The notes beneath the pieces are model-generated. The model saw nothing but the letters and a program-made list of their open reading frames with translations, was not told the origin of the DNA and ran no database searches. This document shows, piece after piece, positions 35,396-43,632 of a DNA stretch of 64,000 nt. Location of the stretch: assembly GCF_011045095.1 (NCBI RefSeq), contig NZ_JAALDL010000005.1, forward strand, positions 1 to 64,000, written 5' to 3'. The DNA comes from Grimontia sedimenti (lineage in GTDB: Bacteria; Pseudomonadota; Gammaproteobacteria; Enterobacterales; Vibrionaceae). Positions within the stretch are counted from its first letter, which is position 1; each line of letters opens with the position of its first letter. The translations under genes and the position numbers were made by a program.

Positions 35396-35512
35396 CAAGT
35401 ACATTACTGACAAGTTTCATATTGAGAGCGAGAATTGGTGCGCAATTCGTGTGCACAGTGATGAAACAATATGCATCTTGCTTTTATTTGAGATCTTAAT
35501 CACACATTTAGA

Positions 35513-35541
35513 TGGCATGAGGGAGTTCAACTCCCTATAAT
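35513..35541 (+). promoter_or_regulatory. Likely udk promoter with palindromic spacer
   Basis: A perfect -10 hexamer TATAAT at 35536-35541 follows the palindrome GGGAGTTCAACTCCC (35521-35535) directly. The -35 region is weak. The stretch AACTCCCTATAAT resembles rRNA-type promoters. It lies 40 bases upstream of the udk ATG. Confidence 0.55.
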
Positions 35542-35581
35542 CAGGCGGTTTATTTATCGCCAACTCTCCGGGTATTCATTT

Positions 35582-36223
35582 ATGAGTGACAACAACCAAT
35601 GTGTCATTATCGGTATTGCAGGCGCATCTGCATCCGGTAAAAGTCTGATCGCTAGTACTATTTATCAAGAACTAAAAGAAAAAGTTGGCGATCATCAGAT
35701 CGGTGTTATCACGGAAGACCGCTATTATCGCGACCAAGGTCACCTCAGCATGGAAGAGCGTGTCAAAACCAACTACGACCATCCCCAAGCCTTGGACCAT
35801 GATCTGCTGTGCAAGCACCTTCAAGACCTGATGGAAGGTAAAGCGGTTGAAGTCCCTCAATACAGTTACGCAGAACACACCCGAATGGAAGAGACCACCC
35901 CATTGACGCCTAAGAAGGTGATCATTCTGGAAGGTATTCTTCTGCTGACTGACCCACGCCTTCGTGACCTGATGCATGCGAGCATCTTTATGGATACCCC
36001 ACTGGACATCTGTCTGCTTCGCCGTGTGAAACGTGATGTGGCTGAGCGTGGCCGCACTATGGAATCTGTGCTTCAACAATACCAGCAAACTGTCCGCCCG
36101 ATGTTCATGCAATTTATCGAGCCATCAAAACAATATGCGGACATTATCGTTCCGCGCGGTGGTAAGAACCGAATAGCGATTGATGTGCTCAAAGCACACA
36201 TCGCCAAATTGCTGAAAGCATAA
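35582..36223 (+). CDS. udk: Uridine kinase
   Basis: Phosphorylates uridine and cytidine in pyrimidine salvage. It has 213 residues (E. coli 213). The P-loop GASASGKS is at about 14-21. Conserved [23 protein letters not shown] and [14 protein letters not shown] segments cover the substrate site and lid. A terminator separates it from dcd. Confidence 0.97.
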   Translation: MSDNNQCVIIGIAGASASGKSLIASTIYQELKEKVGDHQIGVITEDRYYRDQGHLSMEERVKTNYDHPQALDHDLLCKHLQDLMEGKAVEVPQYSYAEHTRMEETTPLTPKKVIILEGILLLTDPRLRDLMHASIFMDTPLDICLLRRVKRDVAERGRTMESVLQQYQQTVRPMFMQFIEPSKQYADIIVPRGGKNRIAIDVLKAHIAKLLKA

Positions 36224-36226
36224 AAG

Positions 36227-36254
36227 AAAAGCCGGTTTAGACCGGCTTTTTTTA
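36227..36254 (+). terminator. Terminator after udk
   Basis: A 10-bp perfect stem AAAAGCCGGT / ACCGGCTTTT with a TTAG loop and T tail, directly after the udk stop. Confidence 0.9.
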
Positions 36255-36306
36255 TACCTGAAGTTGGTTAAAAATAAACAAAGGCCATTATTCGAAGGAA
36301 CGCGCG

Positions 36307-36894
36307 ATGAGATTGAGTGACAGACACATCAAAGAATATCTCGATGATGGCAAGATCGTCATTGAACCTAGACCTTCTGACGACGCTATCTCTGGTGTCA
36401 CAGCAGATGTGACCTTGGACAACAAGTTTCGTGTCTTTAGTGAGCATGGCGCGCCGTTTATTGATTTATCCGGTCCAAGGGAAGAAGTCTCCGCACAGCT
36501 TGAAAAGGTGATGAGCGATGAAATCGAAATCGCGGAAGGCGAGGCATTCTTTCTTCATCCGGGGCAATTAGCACTGGCGGTGACCCATGAAGTCGTGACT
36601 TTGCCAGACGATATCGTAGGCTGGTTGGACGGACGCTCTTCCCTTGCGAGGCTTGGATTGATGGTGCACGTCACTGCTCATCGCATAGACCCCGGTTGGC
36701 AAGGCAAGATTGTGCTGGAGTTTTACAACAGCGGACGGCTGCCTCTGGCACTTCGACCTGGTATGCCAATTGGTGCGCTAAGCTTTGAAACCATGACCAG
36801 CCCAGCGGAGCGCCCTTATCATAAGCGGCAGAATGCTAAGTATAAAAATCAACAGGGTGCGGTGGCATCACGGATTGATGAGGACCAGAAATGA
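36307..36894 (+). CDS. dcd: dCTP deaminase
   Basis: Converts dCTP to dUTP for thymidylate synthesis. It has 195 residues (E. coli 193). The active-site region [27 protein letters not shown] with the catalytic glutamate downstream ([20 protein letters not shown]) is intact. AAGGA is eight bases before the ATG. It is followed by asmA on the same strand. Confidence 0.97.
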   Translation: MRLSDRHIKEYLDDGKIVIEPRPSDDAISGVTADVTLDNKFRVFSEHGAPFIDLSGPREEVSAQLEKVMSDEIEIAEGEAFFLHPGQLALAVTHEVVTLPDDIVGWLDGRSSLARLGLMVHVTAHRIDPGWQGKIVLEFYNSGRLPLALRPGMPIGALSFETMTSPAERPYHKRQNAKYKNQQGAVASRIDEDQK

Positions 36895-36976
36895 CTGAAA
36901 TTGCTGAACTTAGAGCAGAAATTTTTGTCCATTTTGGTTAACCTCAACCGCATCTCAAAAGGAAATGTGCATCATC

Positions 36977-39118
36977 ATGAAAAAGCTTCTCTACATTCTA
37001 CTCGGACTGGTGCTGTTGGTGGTCGTGGCCATTGGTGCCATCGTTGCATTCATCAACCCCAATGATTTCAAACCGCTGATCACTGACGAAGTGAAAAAAG
37101 CGACAGGACGTGAGCTGGTTATCGATGGCGATATCAGTTGGCGTTTCTGGCCTAGCTTGGGCCTGTCCGTTGAGCAACTGGCGTTCAAAAACCCCGAGGG
37201 CTTTGCCGAGCCTGACATGCTGAAACTGAACAAGGCGGAGATGTCAGTAGCGGTCATGCCGCTACTGTCAGATACGTTGGATATCGGCCTTGTCAGCTTG
37301 CATGGCACTCACGTATTTATTCAGACGCTGCCAAATGGGGTGAGCAATCTCGATGGTCTGAGCGGTGAGCAAAGTGCAGAGACAGCCCCGTCGGAAAGCA
37401 ATACTCAGTCGGCCTCTGAGCCTGCACCCGCTGGTGAACCAGCAAAAGCGTGGACGATTTCTATCGGCGGTTTGGAGTTGCTGGATGCCAGCGCCACCGT
37501 GCGGGATGACAAAACGCATACCAGCAGTGAAATCAGCTCGCTGAACCTGACTATCGGCAAACTTGAAACCGGTATTTGGGTGCCAATCGAATTTGATGTG
37601 GTGGGCAAACAGAACGCTTTGGCTTTCTCCGCCAAGGGTGACGCTGAAGCTATGATTGACAAAGAGATCATGAAATCTCAGCTTCGCACTCTCACACTGG
37701 AAGCCAGCGCCAATGATGCGGCGACAAAACTGGAAAGCTTCACGCTGAAAGCAGATCGCCTCGGCCTTGCGATTCCTATGGTGTTTGATTTTGCGGCCAA
37801 GGGTAATGCCAGCGACATGTCGTTTGATGCCCAAGGTAAGACAACAGTGCAAGTCGACGAAGCGATTTCTCTGATCACCGCAAAAGCGCTGGAACTGAAT
37901 ACGACAGTCGCAGGCAAGTCATTGCCTCGTCCTGAAATGAAAATCAGTATGGGCGGTGACGTGGCCTTCGATAACAAGGCGCAGAAACTGTCTCTGGAAA
38001 ATCTGAAAGCGGCAGTCGACGAACTGAATTTTGATGGTAAAGCGTCAGTTGCACTGGCAGATATTCCAGCCATTCGATTTGACGTTCACAGCCCGAAAAT
38101 CAACCTGGATACTTTTCCTGGTGGTAAAGCGGCAGCTGCAGAAGATAAGCCAGCAGCATCGGGTGATTCGCAAGGCGGCTCTGCTGAAAAGCCAGCGGAG
38201 AAGAAACCGCTTAGTGATGTTGAACCTGACCTCTCTGCTCTGAAAGGGTTGGATATCGCAGGTAAAATCGTTATTGATGACTTCGTTGCGAGCAACGTGG
38301 AAGTGACTGATGTGATTGCCAACTTTGCCGTTAACCGTGGCAAGGTTGATGTCAAACAGTTCGATGCCAAGTTATACGGTGGGACAATCAAGGTAGAAGG
38401 CAAGCTCGATGCGACCACTTCTCCTGCCCGTTATCAGGTGAAAAAAGACATCAAGAACGTCAATGTGCTCCCACTTCTTCAGGCGGCAGCAAATCAGGAT
38501 ATGTTGGTGGGTAAAGGCAGCATTGACGCAAACGTCAGTGGTGTTGGCCTGTCTGAAAAGCGCTTGCGTACAGGCATTACCGGCACGGTAGCGATTAACT
38601 TTGCAGACGGTGCCATCAACGGTATCAACATACCTGAAATGATCCGTGAAGCGAAAGCAACGCTGAAAGGCCAGCGTGCAGAGTATGTAGAAGAAACCCG
38701 TAAGACAGACTTCAGTGCACTGACGGCGACTTTCAACCTCGGCAAAGGTATCGCTTCTACCCGTAATATGAAGATGGAAGCGCCAGCGCTGCGCGTTCGT
38801 AGCGAAGGTCAAACCAATCTGGTGAAAGAAGACCTCGACTTTGAAGTGTTTGTCTCTGTGGTAGGCACCAGTAAAGGTCAGGGTGGCAAAGATATCGATG
38901 AGCTCAAAGATGTCACGATTCCTGTGAAGATTGGCGGTACGTGGACAGCGCCTAGCTATAACCTCGATGTGAAAGCATTGCTGACCTCTAACAAAGTGCT
39001 GGAAGAAAAAGCGCGCAAAGAAGCGGAGCGCGGTTTGAAAAAGCTGTTGGGTGATAAAGCAGAGGACGATAAAGTGAAGGATGCGGCCAACAAGCTACTT
39101 CAAGGCTTGTTCAACTAA
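36977..39118 (+). CDS. asmA: AsmA family outer-membrane assembly protein
   Basis: AsmA-type inner-membrane-anchored periplasmic protein, linked to outer-membrane lipid and protein homeostasis. 713 residues from the ATG at 36977 (MKKLLYILLGLVLLVVVAIG), which makes a clean membrane anchor; an ATG at 36965 sits too close to the GGAA. AsmA hallmarks are INPNDFKPLITDEVKKATGR near the N-terminus and a C-terminal AsmA-2 domain with LDATTSPARYQVKKDIKNVN and DGAINGINIPEMIREAKATL. A low-complexity Ala/Ser/Glu linker lies at about 125-155 and another near 385-415. It is longer than E. coli AsmA (617). Confidence 0.92.
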   Translation: MKKLLYILLGLVLLVVVAIGAIVAFINPNDFKPLITDEVKKATGRELVIDGDISWRFWPSLGLSVEQLAFKNPEGFAEPDMLKLNKAEMSVAVMPLLSDTLDIGLVSLHGTHVFIQTLPNGVSNLDGLSGEQSAETAPSESNTQSASEPAPAGEPAKAWTISIGGLELLDASATVRDDKTHTSSEISSLNLTIGKLETGIWVPIEFDVVGKQNALAFSAKGDAEAMIDKEIMKSQLRTLTLEASANDAATKLESFTLKADRLGLAIPMVFDFAAKGNASDMSFDAQGKTTVQVDEAISLITAKALELNTTVAGKSLPRPEMKISMGGDVAFDNKAQKLSLENLKAAVDELNFDGKASVALADIPAIRFDVHSPKINLDTFPGGKAAAAEDKPAASGDSQGGSAEKPAEKKPLSDVEPDLSALKGLDIAGKIVIDDFVASNVEVTDVIANFAVNRGKVDVKQFDAKLYGGTIKVEGKLDATTSPARYQVKKDIKNVNVLPLLQAAANQDMLVGKGSIDANVSGVGLSEKRLRTGITGTVAINFADGAINGINIPEMIREAKATLKGQRAEYVEETRKTDFSALTATFNLGKGIASTRNMKMEAPALRVRSEGQTNLVKEDLDFEVFVSVVGTSKGQGGKDIDELKDVTIPVKIGGTWTAPSYNLDVKALLTSNKVLEEKARKEAERGLKKLLGDKAEDDKVKDAANKLLQGLFN

Positions 39119-39146
39119 CGCTGTATCGATAAAGCTCACAAATGAA

Positions 39147-39174
39147 GAAAGCCGCGTAATGCGGCTTTCTTTTG
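39147..39174 (+). terminator. Terminator after asmA
   Basis: A 9-bp stem GAAAGCCGC / GCGGCTTTC with a five-base loop and T tail, 28 bases after the asmA stop and just left of the repeat element at 39176. Confidence 0.9.
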
Positions 39175-39175
39175 T

Positions 39176-39458
39176 AAAGGTCAACAGCCTCTAGGGGCTG
39201 TTGACCTTTGGTGATGATTTTTGCAGCAGTTTGTGGGGATTTTATGCAAGGCAGAGGCTTCGATGTGTAGCTGGCCTACATGAGAAGCTGATAACGCAGC
39301 AGAAATTCCCCACAAACGCTGCCCAAAGGGTTCTGCTCTAAGCGTTTTATGCTTTGTTGAGGTGTATTTGCTTAGACCACTAGGCGGCATACACCTCGCC
39401 GCGCCTAAAACGCTTATAGCGAGAACAAAATTTAACCACCAAAGATCAACAGCCCCTA
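39176..39458. mobile_element. Inverted-repeat element, family 2 (MITE-like) with an extra abutting end
   Basis: The 263-base element at 39194-39456 has about 20-bp terminal inverted repeats (GGGGCTGTTGACCTTTGG at the left; the right end, read inward, has one mismatch) and is flanked on both sides by TA (39192-39193 and 39457-39458), as expected for a TA target duplication. It holds no transposase. Its interior folds into two long imperfect hairpins, 39223-39322 and about 39340-39416. The 18 bases left of it (39176-39193) are a reversed copy of the same end, so two ends sit head to head. The right boundary supplies the stop codon of the neighbouring CBS gene. Confidence 0.78.
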
Positions 39459-39899
39459 AGCACGAAGCTTTTTCTGACTCTTCTCGCGCTGAAGCATATC
39501 TTGCAAAGCGCAGAGCAAATCGACGGCAGACAAAATACCGACCAGTGTCTCTGTTTTGTCCAGAACTGGCAGGGCACCGACGTTGTGATCGAGTAGTTTC
39601 TGGTTCGCTTTGGAAAGGGTTTCGTAGGTGTGACAGGAAATCACATCTGTCACCATGACATCACCCACATTGAGGTCATCTGAAAGCAGATAAGGGTGTT
39701 CGATGTCAGGCGCTTCATCGGCCCAGTTGGGGCGACGAAGTTGTCGGTCACTGATGATCCCCACCAATTCGCCGTTTTCTACGACAGGAAGGTGGCGAAT
39801 GTCTTTGTCCCTCATGAGGAAATACGCTTCACGCACTCCCATGTCGGGGCTGATGGTCACCAGTTTACGTGTCATGTAATCGGAAACTTTTCCTGGCAT
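39456..39899 (-). CDS. Two-CBS-domain protein, possibly shortened by the adjacent element
   Basis: A 147-residue protein with two CBS domains (about 8-65 and 80-137; e.g. VSDYMTRKLVTISPDMGVRE and VGDVMVTDVISCHTYETLSK), a module that binds adenosyl ligands. It carries no catalytic partner domain, so its target is unknown. GAGG is eight bases before the ATG. The TAG stop at 39456-39458 is made of the TA target dinucleotide plus the first G of the family-2 element, so the original C-terminus may have been longer; both CBS folds appear complete. It is separated from asmA by that element. Confidence 0.88.
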   Translation of the reverse strand: MPGKVSDYMTRKLVTISPDMGVREAYFLMRDKDIRHLPVVENGELVGIISDRQLRRPNWADEAPDIEHPYLLSDDLNVGDVMVTDVISCHTYETLSKANQKLLDHNVGALPVLDKTETLVGILSAVDLLCALQDMLQREKSQKKLRA

Positions 39900-39991
39900 C
39901 GTGTAGACCTCTCCTCATTGTTTGGATTGACTCCTTTAAACCTACAAAAAGTAAGGACGTAATGTTGGGAGGCACCGCCCAGAAATCCAGT

Positions 39992-40164
39992 AGGAACAAC
40001 AATGAGCACGGCGTCAGTCAACTCGCCCGAAGGGAGGCCCTCAATGCGCCCACTTCTTCGTTAAACTCCACGGAAATAGAATGACTATTCCTCGCGGAAT
40101 TTGCCTCGAATTGAGCGCATTGATGACCTCTGAATTCAATTATCTTCAGGTCGTTTGGGTATAT
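39992..40164. repeat. Inverted-repeat element, family 1, copy B (one end only)
   Basis: In reverse orientation this matches the left 172 bases of copy A (15865-16036) at about 90 percent identity, including the terminal TATACCCAAACGACCTGA. The match stops near 39992. The adjoining bases back to about 39951 differ from copy A and lack the second terminal repeat. It is therefore a truncated or differently ended copy. It fills much of the 353-base gap between the CBS gene and the YdjM-like gene. Confidence 0.78.
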
Positions 40165-40252
40165 TTGATTTACCCAGTCAGAATGTGCGCTAGAATCAGC
40201 CACCTGAACAAGAAAAAGAAATGCCTTCAGCTTTAAAGGAAAACGAACGTTC

Positions 40253-41296
40253 ATGGACTCTATTTCTCAGGCAGCCCTTGGCGCTGCAGTCGCCGGTTTA
40301 GTCGCCGGTAAACGTTGCTCTCCAAAAGTGCTACTTGCCGGTGCTGCGCTCGGCACAGTGCCCGATCTGGACGTGGTACTGGATTATGGCGACCCGATTT
40401 CCAATATGATTAAACACCGTGGGTTTAGTCATTCCCTGTTTGTTCTGTTCCCGTTTGCTGCCGTATTGGCGGTTTTCTGGAAGCGACTTTTTGCCAAGGA
40501 ATGGCCGCTATGGCAACTCTGGGCGCTGTTTACTGCAGTGTTGGTGACGCATCCGATTCTTGATTCTTTCACGACTTATGGCACCCAACTATTCTGGCCA
40601 TTAGATACACCACCTGTGGCTATCTCCAGCATCTTTATCATTGACCCGCTGTACACCATTCCATTGCTCATTCCTGTGTTGGCCGCATTTATCTGGCGTA
40701 GCCGTGCTGCCAAACTCTGTGGCGTGGGGCTGGCGATTTCTACGCTGTATCTCGCCTGGTCGCTTGTAGCGATTGGCGTGGTGAAAGACCGGGTGGAAGA
40801 AAACGTCGCAGGTACGCACCTTGAAGGACAGCCGGTGTTTATTGGCCCCACACCTTTCAACACCGTGCTTTGGCGCGTGGTGGTGTTGGATGGCGATAAA
40901 TACTGGGAAGGCCTGACATCTTTGCTGGATGAAGATCCAACCATCGATTGGATGCCAATGGTACGAGGCGATTGGGCATTCCCGAGCAAGCCAGAACTAC
41001 TCGCAGACTTTGAGAACTTCACCCGTGGCTTTGTGCGTTACGAACATGATGGTGGTGCGTTGACTGCGACGGATTTGCGCCTTGGTATGGCCATGTATCA
41101 CCCGTTTAGCTTTGTGGTGGCAGAGCAGGGTGAGAATCAGGTTTGGCAATTGGTGCCGCCAGTACAGTTGGATCCAGGCCCAGTGTTGCCGCGACAAATC
41201 CCTGCACTGTGGATGCGTCTTCTCGGCTGGCAAAGCATTGATGCCATGCTATGTAATGAGCATGATTGCTTCCGTGATGAATTGTCATCCAACTAA
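40253..41296 (+). CDS. YdjM-like inner-membrane metal-dependent hydrolase family protein
   Basis: Membrane protein of the COG1988/DUF457 family, named for putative metal-dependent hydrolase activity. 347 residues. The N-terminal half has about five hydrophobic segments; conserved polar positions are DLDVVLDYGDPISNMIKHRG (acidic and His residues), RGFSHSL, and THPILDSFTTYGTQLFWP, the His/Asp set that defines the family. The C-terminal 150 residues are soluble. AAGGA lies upstream. A weak promoter-like TTTACC / TAGAAT pair (16-base spacing, 40169-40196) sits between copy B of the repeat and the ATG. E. coli YdjM is SOS-regulated; no LexA box was noticed here. Confidence 0.85.
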   Translation: MDSISQAALGAAVAGLVAGKRCSPKVLLAGAALGTVPDLDVVLDYGDPISNMIKHRGFSHSLFVLFPFAAVLAVFWKRLFAKEWPLWQLWALFTAVLVTHPILDSFTTYGTQLFWPLDTPPVAISSIFIIDPLYTIPLLIPVLAAFIWRSRAAKLCGVGLAISTLYLAWSLVAIGVVKDRVEENVAGTHLEGQPVFIGPTPFNTVLWRVVVLDGDKYWEGLTSLLDEDPTIDWMPMVRGDWAFPSKPELLADFENFTRGFVRYEHDGGALTATDLRLGMAMYHPFSFVVAEQGENQVWQLVPPVQLDPGPVLPRQIPALWMRLLGWQSIDAMLCNEHDCFRDELSSN

Positions 41297-41300
41297 CAGT

Positions 41301-41325
41301 AAGCCCAGCAATGCTGGGCTTTCTT
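41301..41325 (+). terminator. Terminator after the YdjM-like gene
   Basis: A 10-bp stem AAGCCCAGCA / TGCTGGGCTT with a very small loop and a T-rich tail, five bases after the stop. It lies between convergent genes. Confidence 0.85.
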
Positions 41326-41351
41326 CTACCTAGTGTCACGGAAAGGACTAA

Positions 41352-41942
41352 TTACCAATCGATGCCTTTGCGTACCTTGATGCCAGAATCAAAAGCATGC
41401 TTCACATTGCGAACTTCAGAGACAGTATCTGCCATCTCAGTCAGTGCACGGTGAGCTGCGCGGCCAGTGATGATCACTGACTGCTCGCTTGGACGGTTTT
41501 CCAGCGCTTCTACCACTTCGTCCAACTCGATGTAGCCGTAGGTGACCATGTAGGTCATTTCGTCCAGTAGCACGACGTCGTAGCTTGGGTCTGCCAACAT
41601 GCGTTTACATTCCTGCCAAACCTCCTGCGCTGCTTGGGTGTCAGCGGCTTTATCTTGTGTGTCCCAGGTAAAGCCGGTCGCCATAACGTGGAATTCAACA
41701 CCGCATTTTTCCAGCAGATTGCGCTCGCCACATTCCCAAGTGCCCTTGATGAATTGGGCCACACCGCACTTCTGGCCGTGACCGGTCGCGCGAGTGATCA
41801 TGCCGAACCCTGAAGTTGATTTCCCTTTGCCGTTTCCGGTAATCACCAACAGCAAACCTTTCTCAATCTGTGCAGCGGCAACGCGCTCATCGACTTGTTC
41901 TTTGACTTTTTGTTGTCGGGCTTTGTAGCGCTCATCGCTCAT
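41352..41942 (-). CDS. cobO: Corrinoid adenosyltransferase (CobO/BtuR)
   Basis: Transfers the adenosyl group of ATP to cob(I)alamin. It has 196 residues (E. coli BtuR 196). The P-loop GNGKGKST is at about 36-43. Further family motifs are VAQFIKGTWECGERNLL, DVVLLDEMTYMVTYGYIELD and VIITGRAAHRALTEMADTVS. AAGGA lies nine bases before the ATG. No other cobalamin gene is in the window, as is common for a salvage enzyme. Confidence 0.95.
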   Translation of the reverse strand: MSDERYKARQQKVKEQVDERVAAAQIEKGLLLVITGNGKGKSTSGFGMITRATGHGQKCGVAQFIKGTWECGERNLLEKCGVEFHVMATGFTWDTQDKAADTQAAQEVWQECKRMLADPSYDVVLLDEMTYMVTYGYIELDEVVEALENRPSEQSVIITGRAAHRALTEMADTVSEVRNVKHAFDSGIKVRKGIDW

Positions 41943-42107
41943 TAGATTTTCTTCCTTTCAAAATTATTTGGCTGAAGCAGTATGGTTGGCCAGCAATCGT
42001 GGATCACAACATACCAAAACCCACTTGTATTGGAAGAGTGTAAACCTGAGTAAATCGCTCTGGTATTGGCGTTCGTACAGAAATTGGTCAACTACAATCA
42101 GTCAGAA

Positions 42108-42168
42108 TATACCCAAACAATCTTAAGATGCAGGATTCAGCGAGCATCTTCAGGTCGTTTGGGTATGA
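42108..42168. repeat. Inverted-repeat element, family 1, copy C (ends only)
   Basis: A 61-base internal-deletion form in which both terminal repeats survive almost back to back: TATACCCAAACAATCTTAAG at the left, and CATACCCAAACGACCTGAAG reading inward from the right end. It can fold into one hairpin. It lies between cobO and the dienelactone hydrolase gene, ending 18 bases before the latter's ATG and covering much of its 5' leader. Confidence 0.75.
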
Positions 42169-42186
42169 AACCACGAGGGATAAAAG

Positions 42187-42915
42187 ATGAAAAAGTTAGG
42201 ATGGCTGTTGGTGGCCCTGCCTTTTAGTTTAATGGCAGGGGAAGTGGTCGATTACAGTTCTAATGGTATGGCCTTAGAGGGTTACTACGCGCCTGCTGAT
42301 GGCGACGTTAAAGGCTCAGTGATTTTAATCCATGACTGGGATGGACTGACTGGCTATGAGCAGAAGCGCGCCGATATGCTGTCTTCGATGGGTTACAACG
42401 CCTTTGCGGTCGACCTATATGGCAAAGGCAACCGTCCTGTTGATAGCAATGCCAAGAAAGCGGAAACAGGAAAGCTTTATAAAGATCGGGAGAAAATGCG
42501 AACCCTGATTCTGGCGGGTTTAGATAAAGCCCGGGAAATGGGTGCAGAAGATGTGGTGGTTGCAGGTTATTGCTTTGGCGGCGCAGCAACGCTAGAGCTT
42601 GCTCGTTCTGGCAAAGGCAGTGGTATCAATGGTTATGCCACTTTCCACGGTGGACTGGCGACACCAAGCGACCAGAGCTATGCCAAAGACACGGCACCGA
42701 TTTTCATCTCCCACGGCGGTGCAGACAGTGCAATTCCAATGAGTGATGTGGCGGATCTCTCTGAAGACCTGGAAGCAGCGGGTATACCGTATCTGATTGA
42801 AGTTTATTCAGGTGCACCTCACGCTTTTACAGTGTTTGAGTCTCCTCGTTATCGTGAAGTAGCGGATAAGCGCTCTTGGGCGACCTTCACTGGCTTCCTA
42901 GAAGAAAATCTGTAG
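42187..42915 (+). CDS. Exported dienelactone hydrolase family protein
   Basis: Alpha/beta-hydrolase of the dienelactone hydrolase family, probably periplasmic. 242 residues with a signal peptide (MKKLGWLLVALPFSLMAGEV). The catalytic triad is visible: nucleophile C129 in GYCFGG, D180 in SHGGADSAIP, and H212 in GAPHAFTV. GAGGG is six bases before the ATG. The natural ester or lactone substrate cannot be told; many secreted members are uncharacterised. It is followed by a low-molecular-weight phosphatase gene. Confidence 0.9.
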   Translation: MKKLGWLLVALPFSLMAGEVVDYSSNGMALEGYYAPADGDVKGSVILIHDWDGLTGYEQKRADMLSSMGYNAFAVDLYGKGNRPVDSNAKKAETGKLYKDREKMRTLILAGLDKAREMGAEDVVVAGYCFGGAATLELARSGKGSGINGYATFHGGLATPSDQSYAKDTAPIFISHGGADSAIPMSDVADLSEDLEAAGIPYLIEVYSGAPHAFTVFESPRYREVADKRSWATFTGFLEENL

Positions 42916-43001
42916 GGCCTCTCAAACAGCTGTTTCGGTGACTTTGCCCTCCGTTCCTTGATTCGATACAGTGTTCGTAATGAATGGGGAACGGAGTGCC
43001 A

Positions 43002-43472
43002 ATGTCTAATAACAAACCGAAAATTCTCGTTGTCTGTATGGGTAACATTTGTCGTTCGCCTACCGGAGAAGCAATACTCCGTGCCAAAGCCAAGGCGCGC
43101 GGTTTGGATGTTGAAATCGATTCGGCAGGCACCATCGGTTATCACTCAGGCGCTAAGCCTGATGAAAGAGCAAGGAAAGCCGGAGAAGCCAGAGGCTATG
43201 ATTTCACGGGCATATACTCGCGTCAGGTTGAAGATGATGACTTTGAAAAGTTCGACATGATTCTGGCTTCTGACAAAGCGAACCTTGCTGACCTGCTGGA
43301 CCGTTGCCCAGATCATCTTCGTGACAGAGTTTCTTTGTTTTTGAGCCATGGCAACTCATCGTTGGCTGAAATCCCAGACCCATACTATGGCGGTTCAAAA
43401 GGCTTTGAGCTGGTGTTGGATCTTATCGAAGAAGCCAGCGACAGTGTGCTGGATGAAGTGATGGCGAAATAA
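43002..43472 (+). CDS. Low-molecular-weight protein-tyrosine phosphatase family protein
   Basis: Cysteine-dependent phosphatase. The start at 43002 (MSNNKPKILVVCMGNICRSP) follows GGAG; an upstream in-frame ATG at 42984 is less likely. 156 residues. The P-loop CMGNICRS (C12 to R18) and the general-acid D126 in DPYYGG are intact, so it should be active. It is not next to a tyrosine kinase or capsule genes, so an exopolysaccharide role cannot be claimed. A terminator follows. Confidence 0.93.
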   Translation: MSNNKPKILVVCMGNICRSPTGEAILRAKAKARGLDVEIDSAGTIGYHSGAKPDERARKAGEARGYDFTGIYSRQVEDDDFEKFDMILASDKANLADLLDRCPDHLRDRVSLFLSHGNSSLAEIPDPYYGGSKGFELVLDLIEEASDSVLDEVMAK

Positions 43473-43489
43473 ACCTCTGAGTCTTGCTG

Positions 43490-43515
43490 AAGCCCGCTGA
43501 CAGCGGGCTTTTTCG
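43490..43515 (+). terminator. Terminator after the phosphatase gene
   Basis: A perfect 10-bp stem AAGCCCGCTG / CAGCGGGCTT around a single A, followed by a T run, 17 bases after the stop. Confidence 0.9.
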
Positions 43516-43632
43516 TCTTTAACGGAACAATGTTCGCAGCAACAAGCAAATTCCTACCTTAGTGCTTGTTTAAATTTGATCGCTCTTATAAATTTAAGAT
43601 CTATAGCTGATAGCTTTTTGTGAGGTAAGGGA

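Noticed and set aside
40018-40254. 78-codon open frame upstream of the YdjM-like gene
   Set aside because: Consists mostly of copy B of repeat family 1 and spans the promoter region of the next gene.
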